This document shows, one piece after another, positions 60,177-64,000 of a stretch of 64,000 nucleotides of DNA. Origin of the DNA: Melanopsichium pennsylvanicum (lineage: Eukaryota > Basidiomycota > Ustilaginomycetes > Ustilaginales). Every line of letters begins with the position of its first letter. Position 1 is the stretch's first letter. Where the stretch lies: assembly GCA_900208305.1 (NCBI GenBank), contig OAPG01000003.1, forward strand, positions 372,001-436,000, written 5' to 3'. A model generated the notes under the pieces. The model had not been told where the DNA came from. It saw only the letters and a program-made list of their open reading frames with translations, and did no database searches. Position numbers and translations under genes: made by a program.

Positions 60177-62288
60177 ATGGCGAGTCTCGGTCGTTTGGAC
60201 ACGCTATGCGCCAGAGACGAGGAAACTCTCTCCGTGAAAGCAAATACAGAGATCGACCTTGACAGCACAGGTGCCGGCTCCCCACCTTCCTCTGCATTTC
60301 CGCACTCACTATCCTCCAGCTTAGCCCAGGAATCACATCGACCTTCACAACATGCTTCCTCTGCAGGTCGCATTTTCTTCACGCCCGAGTCCAAACAAGC
60401 GACCTCATCTCGTAGCTCCTTAGAATCAGCTCTAGGCGAGATCTTGGTCATCTCGGGAGGATCTGGATACAATGACCTTGTAGGAGCCACACCGTTGGCC
60501 ACCTATGTCATGCCCATCTCTGACAACGGTGGCTCCTCGTCCGAAATCATCCGTGTTCTTGGAGGTCCGTCTATCGGAGACCTGCGTTCACGGCTCAATC
60601 GCCTTATACCCACACCTTCCCGTCACTCACCCACCATCACTTTCTCGCAAGTCTCTTCAGCCGCTGCATTCGCAAAATCTCCACCGCAGAGCAATGAAGC
60701 CATCCACAACCTCCTCAGCTACCGGCTTCCCTCACAGGGCTCATTGAAGGAGATCAAGCAAGAATGGATGGACATTCTCGAAGGACGTCACCCTCTATGG
60801 CAGGGCATCGAACCCGAAAGAAAGGAAGTTATCCGAGGATTTCTCGTTCACTTTGAAAGTGAGGTGCTGAGGAGAGCTCATAGACGTTTCAACTTCAGAG
60901 GCGGATCGATCGGCAACTTTTTCCTCGCCGCTGCGCAAATGTTTTTTAGATCCATACAAAGTGCCATCTTTCTCTTCTCAGCTACGACTCAGATCAACAG
61001 TGGCTCGGGAATAGTGGGGGGCAAAGTGTTGCCCGTGATCAATACGAACCATACCGCTACCATTGCGGCCGAATTGGAGGATGGAGAAATCCTGGTTGGA
61101 CAATGTGAGATATCACATCCCGCACCAAAAACCAGTAGGGTGCCGAGGATAAATTTGAATTCAGCGGCGATGGAGAAGAGCACGAGCTTGGCTAGTCAGC
61201 CTCCAGGCACTCCGGGCAGTACTTTGTGGGACAGGGATGGGCTGCTTGCGGTCGACGCGTTACAGGATTTGGGATCGGCAGACGGAGGACCGGGTACACC
61301 TGGATTCGGACCACCTGCACACTATCATGTGAACAACGTGGAACCTTTTGCATCTGGTTTGAATTACATCAGCATGAACGGCAGTGTTGATGCACTCGGT
61401 GCTGACCTGCAGAAGAAGCACGCCAAAGGAGGGACTGGATCAAGCGCGCCATTTGTTCAACTGGTGGATGAACGAGCGGCTGCCTGCGCGAGGAAGGGTC
61501 TCACAACGGTGGGCAATCAAAAAGACGGTCTCGATCCGGAAGACGACGATGTTGATTCTCAGGATGGCATCGAACAAGCCGACTCCCCATGTGACACTCA
61601 TAGCGCTGCTGACTACGTTCACACTGCTGCGTCCCCACACGACGCATCTTCCAACACACCCAGTTCAGGATCGAACGGATCGAGAATCAAAGAAAAGACG
61701 CGAAATATAATCTTCAGCAAAACCGAAGACGACGAGGCCTCGCTCCCATCCCCAATTCGACGTGTCGTTTACGTCAATGCGTACAGGAACGAAATCTATC
61801 CAGCGCCCAATCCCTCTTTTATCCTTTCCCTTTCTCGATCAAAGACGCTCATCTACTCTTGCGGCTCGCTTTGGACTAGTATTGTGCCTTGTCTTGCTTT
61901 ACGAAGTGTAGCCACGACTATCGCAACGTCACCCACGCTACACTACAAGGTGCTGTTGTTGAACTCGGTTCCTGATAGGGAAACGCGAGGGATGGATGCT
62001 GTGGATTTTATCAACGCTATCTGTGGATCGCTCAACGATTCTGATCAACCCACAGCAGCGCAAAATGAGGACACGAAAAGCAAGCCAAGGTGGAGAGTCG
62101 GGCAGCTTGTAACGCATCTGGTGTATTTCGAGGAAGGAGAAGTCAAGGTCGATGCCAAGAGACTGGAAGAAATGGGCGTAAAATGTGTCGTTGCCGAGAT
62201 CAATCTGACGAGCAAGAAGGGCGTGCCAAAGTTCGACGAGGAAAGCGTCAAACAAGCTCTTTTCAAGATCATCACGCTGGAGTCATAG
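60177..62288 (+). CDS. CofD/YvcK-like (UPF0052) nucleotide-binding protein
   Basis: A 703-aa single-exon protein from the first ATG (60177). After a Ser-rich ~85-residue N terminus it has the family's phosphate-binding loop S-G-G-S-G-Y-N-D (93-100). The segments P-I-S-D-N-G-G-S-S-S-E (113-123) and G-P-S-I-G-D-L-R-S-R-L (130-140) follow. R-R-F-N-F-R-G-G-S-I-G-N lies near 235 and the conserved L-N-S-V-P-D-R-E-T end region near 605. It is homologous in pattern to yeast YNL011C and bacterial YvcK/CofD. CofD makes the F420 precursor and YvcK regulates carbon and wall metabolism by binding UDP-sugars; the fungal function is unknown. A long polar insert (Asp/Ser/Thr-rich, about 330-540) separates the parts of the fold. 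Confidence 0.85.
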   Translation: MASLGRLDTLCARDEETLSVKANTEIDLDSTGAGSPPSSAFPHSLSSSLAQESHRPSQHASSAGRIFFTPESKQATSSRSSLESALGEILVISGGSGYNDLVGATPLATYVMPISDNGGSSSEIIRVLGGPSIGDLRSRLNRLIPTPSRHSPTITFSQVSSAAAFAKSPPQSNEAIHNLLSYRLPSQGSLKEIKQEWMDILEGRHPLWQGIEPERKEVIRGFLVHFESEVLRRAHRRFNFRGGSIGNFFLAAAQMFFRSIQSAIFLFSATTQINSGSGIVGGKVLPVINTNHTATIAAELEDGEILVGQCEISHPAPKTSRVPRINLNSAAMEKSTSLASQPPGTPGSTLWDRDGLLAVDALQDLGSADGGPGTPGFGPPAHYHVNNVEPFASGLNYISMNGSVDALGADLQKKHAKGGTGSSAPFVQLVDERAAACARKGLTTVGNQKDGLDPEDDDVDSQDGIEQADSPCDTHSAADYVHTAASPHDASSNTPSSGSNGSRIKEKTRNIIFSKTEDDEASLPSPIRRVVYVNAYRNEIYPAPNPSFILSLSRSKTLIYSCGSLWTSIVPCLALRSVATTIATSPTLHYKVLLLNSVPDRETRGMDAVDFINAICGSLNDSDQPTAAQNEDTKSKPRWRVGQLVTHLVYFEEGEVKVDAKRLEEMGVKCVVAEINLTSKKGVPKFDEESVKQALFKIITLES

Positions 62289-62462
62289 AGCTACAATTGC
62301 AATCCCACTGATCTTTTGAGATACATCTTGCGCACTTGTACCGTGACTCTGTCAGAATGAAATCATCAACGGGATGGATTTGGAATGTCGATAAGGCTAG
62401 CATTGTGTGCAATATCTCTCTTCATCCTATCAAGATATCAAAAGTACATGAACAACCCTTGT

Positions 62463-63749
62463 CTACTGCTGTTCGAGCTTGGCCAGGTAATGCACATCAT
62501 CGCATTCCCTGATACGCTTTGCCGCCTGCTCCGCCGTCAGATCCCTCTGAGGTTCGGCCATCATCTCGAAACCGACCAGAAACTTTCTCACCGAAGCACT
62601 CCTGAGTAGCGGTGGGTAAAAGTGGACGTGAAATTGTGCATAGTCATGTTCCTCTTGCGTAGACACCTGCGTTGGCTGTTGATGAATGCCCATAGAATAC
62701 GGGAAGGAACATTTGAAGACGTTGTCGAGCTTGCAAGTGATGTCGGCAATGATTCGAGCCAACGAGACCACCTCCATTTCTGTCATTTGGAGGATGTTGC
62801 GAATGTGTCGCTTTGCGGGAAGGAGTAGGACTTCGAAAGGCCACACAGCCCAGTAAGGCACGATGGCTACAAAATGTTGGTTGGAGGAAATCACACGGGG
62901 CTGGTCGGGAGTGGTAAGTTCCAACTTGGCCAAGGTGAGGAGCATACTTGGGCGTCCCTGATCGTCGAGTGCTCCAAGATTGACCTTCTCGTCGTGGTTG
63001 ACGGGATCGCGGGACCAAGCGCGAAGCGATGCAAGCTCTTTACTTGGCTCCTCGGGAATGTAATCCAGGCTCCATACTTGGCCGTGTGGATGAGGATTGC
63101 TGCAGCCCATGGCCGAACCTTTGTTCTCGAAGATTTGAATGTACTTAACAAATGGATTCTCGACTAGGATTTGCTTGTAGATTTTTTGCCAGGAATGAAT
63201 GATGGGCACGATGTGTTGATCGGGCGAGAAGGGGGGAGTGCTGAGCTGAGCCAAAGTGAGATTGTGCTGCGGGTTGAAGCAGATGACATAGCATCGGCCA
63301 CGGGCAGGGTGGGATTGGAGCAAAGGGTGCTGGTTCTTCTCCGGAGAAACAGCCTGGGGTTTGAGAGCGGCATAGTCGTTTTCGAAGAAGAAGGTGGATG
63401 CGTAGTTTTCATTGGCTGAACCAGTGGCGCGGGTGTTGCCTGGGCAAAGATAGCATTTGGGGTCGTGGGGCGGAAGAGACGTTCCTTGAGGTTTCTCTTC
63501 CTGGCCCTGCCAAGGTCGCTTTGTACGATGCGGTGAGCATAGGACCCAAGAACGAGTCAAGGGATTGTATCGGCGATGAGGATGCTCGGTAGCGTCGAAC
63601 GTTTGGGCGTGTTCGTCGACATGCAAACCATTGGCGGTGTCATTAGCGTGGGCATTGATACCTTTTGTATGGTCGTTGACGAGACCGTCGGAGTGGTCAT
63701 TGGCGTGGCCGTCGGCGTGACCCTTTTCATTTGCTGAAATGCCGTTCAT
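62463..63749 (-). CDS. GAL7: Galactose-1-phosphate uridylyltransferase
   Basis: A 428-aa enzyme of the Leloir pathway, exchanging UMP between UDP-glucose and galactose-1-phosphate. The active-site H220-P-H222-G-Q is present, with His222 as the UMP-carrying nucleophile, preceded by G-C-S-N-P. The N-terminal H-P-H-R-R-Y-N-P-L-T-R-S-W-V-L segment and the C-terminal H-V-H-F-Y-P-P-L-L-R segment also match the family. Typical fungal Gal7 is about 370 aa. The extra ~50 N-terminal residues (1-50) are a low-complexity run of repeated D/N-H-A-N-D and D-G-H/L units, not part of the enzyme fold. The gene is convergent with the CofD-like gene. No other GAL gene is in the window. Confidence 0.95.
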   Translation of the reverse strand: MNGISANEKGHADGHANDHSDGLVNDHTKGINAHANDTANGLHVDEHAQTFDATEHPHRRYNPLTRSWVLCSPHRTKRPWQGQEEKPQGTSLPPHDPKCYLCPGNTRATGSANENYASTFFFENDYAALKPQAVSPEKNQHPLLQSHPARGRCYVICFNPQHNLTLAQLSTPPFSPDQHIVPIIHSWQKIYKQILVENPFVKYIQIFENKGSAMGCSNPHPHGQVWSLDYIPEEPSKELASLRAWSRDPVNHDEKVNLGALDDQGRPSMLLTLAKLELTTPDQPRVISSNQHFVAIVPYWAVWPFEVLLLPAKRHIRNILQMTEMEVVSLARIIADITCKLDNVFKCSFPYSMGIHQQPTQVSTQEEHDYAQFHVHFYPPLLRSASVRKFLVGFEMMAEPQRDLTAEQAAKRIRECDDVHYLAKLEQQ

Positions 63750-64000
63750 GATGGGTAGACGTGTCGTGTGCCGCTGGAACGGTACTTGCGTGCGAGTGAC
63801 AATAATGAAGAGATAACAGCGTCTGTAGATGGGTGTATTCGGGAAGACGTACTGGAATTCAATGCAGTATACTGTCCCGTTTGCTGCTGTGATCTAAAAA
63901 AAAGATGAAACCAGGACAGGGGGATTGAAAGCTTTGAATTCGATTGAAGGAGTTTGTCGAAGTAGTACGTAGTGTGACAAAGGGTGATGCAAAGCAATGA
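63750..64000. other. 5' flank of the uridylyltransferase gene, window end
   Basis: Contains the promoter or leader of the uridylyltransferase gene. An 83-codon minus-strand frame (63997-63746) overlaps the start and shows no recognisable content, so I read it as leader sequence. Confidence 0.4.

Noticed and set aside
63746..63997. 83-codon minus-strand frame upstream of Gal7
   Set aside because: Overlaps the Gal7 start codon in another frame and has no recognisable content; more likely leader sequence.
1..64000. A secondary-metabolite or effector gene cluster
   Set aside because: No polyketide synthase, peptide synthetase, terpene cyclase or run of small secreted proteins; the oxidoreductases and transporters are interspersed with unrelated housekeeping genes.

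Overview
The window looks like nuclear DNA of a basidiomycete fungus, most consistent with a smut (Ustilaginomycotina). Genes lie on both strands, are mostly single-exon, and are separated by 0.1-2.7 kb. Introns are few and mostly short (about 80-140 nt, GT..AG, often with a CTGAC/CTAAC-like branch site). The proteins are typical fungal housekeeping, secreted and transporter proteins. No rRNA, tRNA, CRISPR, complete transposon or telomere repeat was recognised. Species cannot be assigned from sequence alone.

Layout. 0-8.4 kb: a gene-poor start with a broken reading frame, then a PET191/COA5 cytochrome oxidase assembly factor, a secreted alpha/beta hydrolase with a membrane tail, a small GPI-anchor-like wall protein and an acetoacetate-decarboxylase-like protein. 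8.8-15.6 kb: an Efm2-like protein methyltransferase diverges from a mitochondrial (2-methyl)isocitrate lyase, followed by GUF1 (mitochondrial EF4/LepA). 15.6-18.3 kb: a long gap without a gene I can support. 18.3-27.1 kb: a sugar transporter, a large F-box-like protein and a secreted serine carboxypeptidase. 27.8-38 kb: SERF-like protein, short-chain dehydrogenase, long-tailed Pmp3 protein, DsbA-like thioredoxin-fold protein, DHA2 multidrug/vacuolar transporter, zinc-less medium-chain dehydrogenase and a small two-exon hypothetical protein. 38.7-51 kb: carboxypeptidase Y, a SET-domain protein, a Git1-like permease, an Old Yellow Enzyme-type oxidoreductase with a membrane tail, and an omega-type glutathione transferase. 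51.3-64 kb: a 1011-aa secreted esterase-like protein, a GMC oxidoreductase, a fusion of an NAPE-PLD-type metallo-hydrolase with an Efm4-type methyltransferase, a CofD/YvcK-like protein and galactose-1-phosphate uridylyltransferase.

The genes do not form one pathway or a recognisable biosynthetic cluster. Shared themes are mitochondrial function (PET191, isocitrate lyase family, GUF1, possibly the fusion protein and the glutathione transferase), secreted or vacuolar hydrolases, and membrane transport. The most unusual item is the single-frame fusion at 57661-59796. In it the methyltransferase half has no start codon of its own, and the whole carries a mitochondrial-type leader.

Several genes were completed by reading splice signals. 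Tiny terminal exons were inferred for PET191 (12 nt), the SERF-like gene (7 nt) and GUF1 (13 nt coding). Two further two-exon models (24498-25092 and 43948-44371, minus strand) are speculative.
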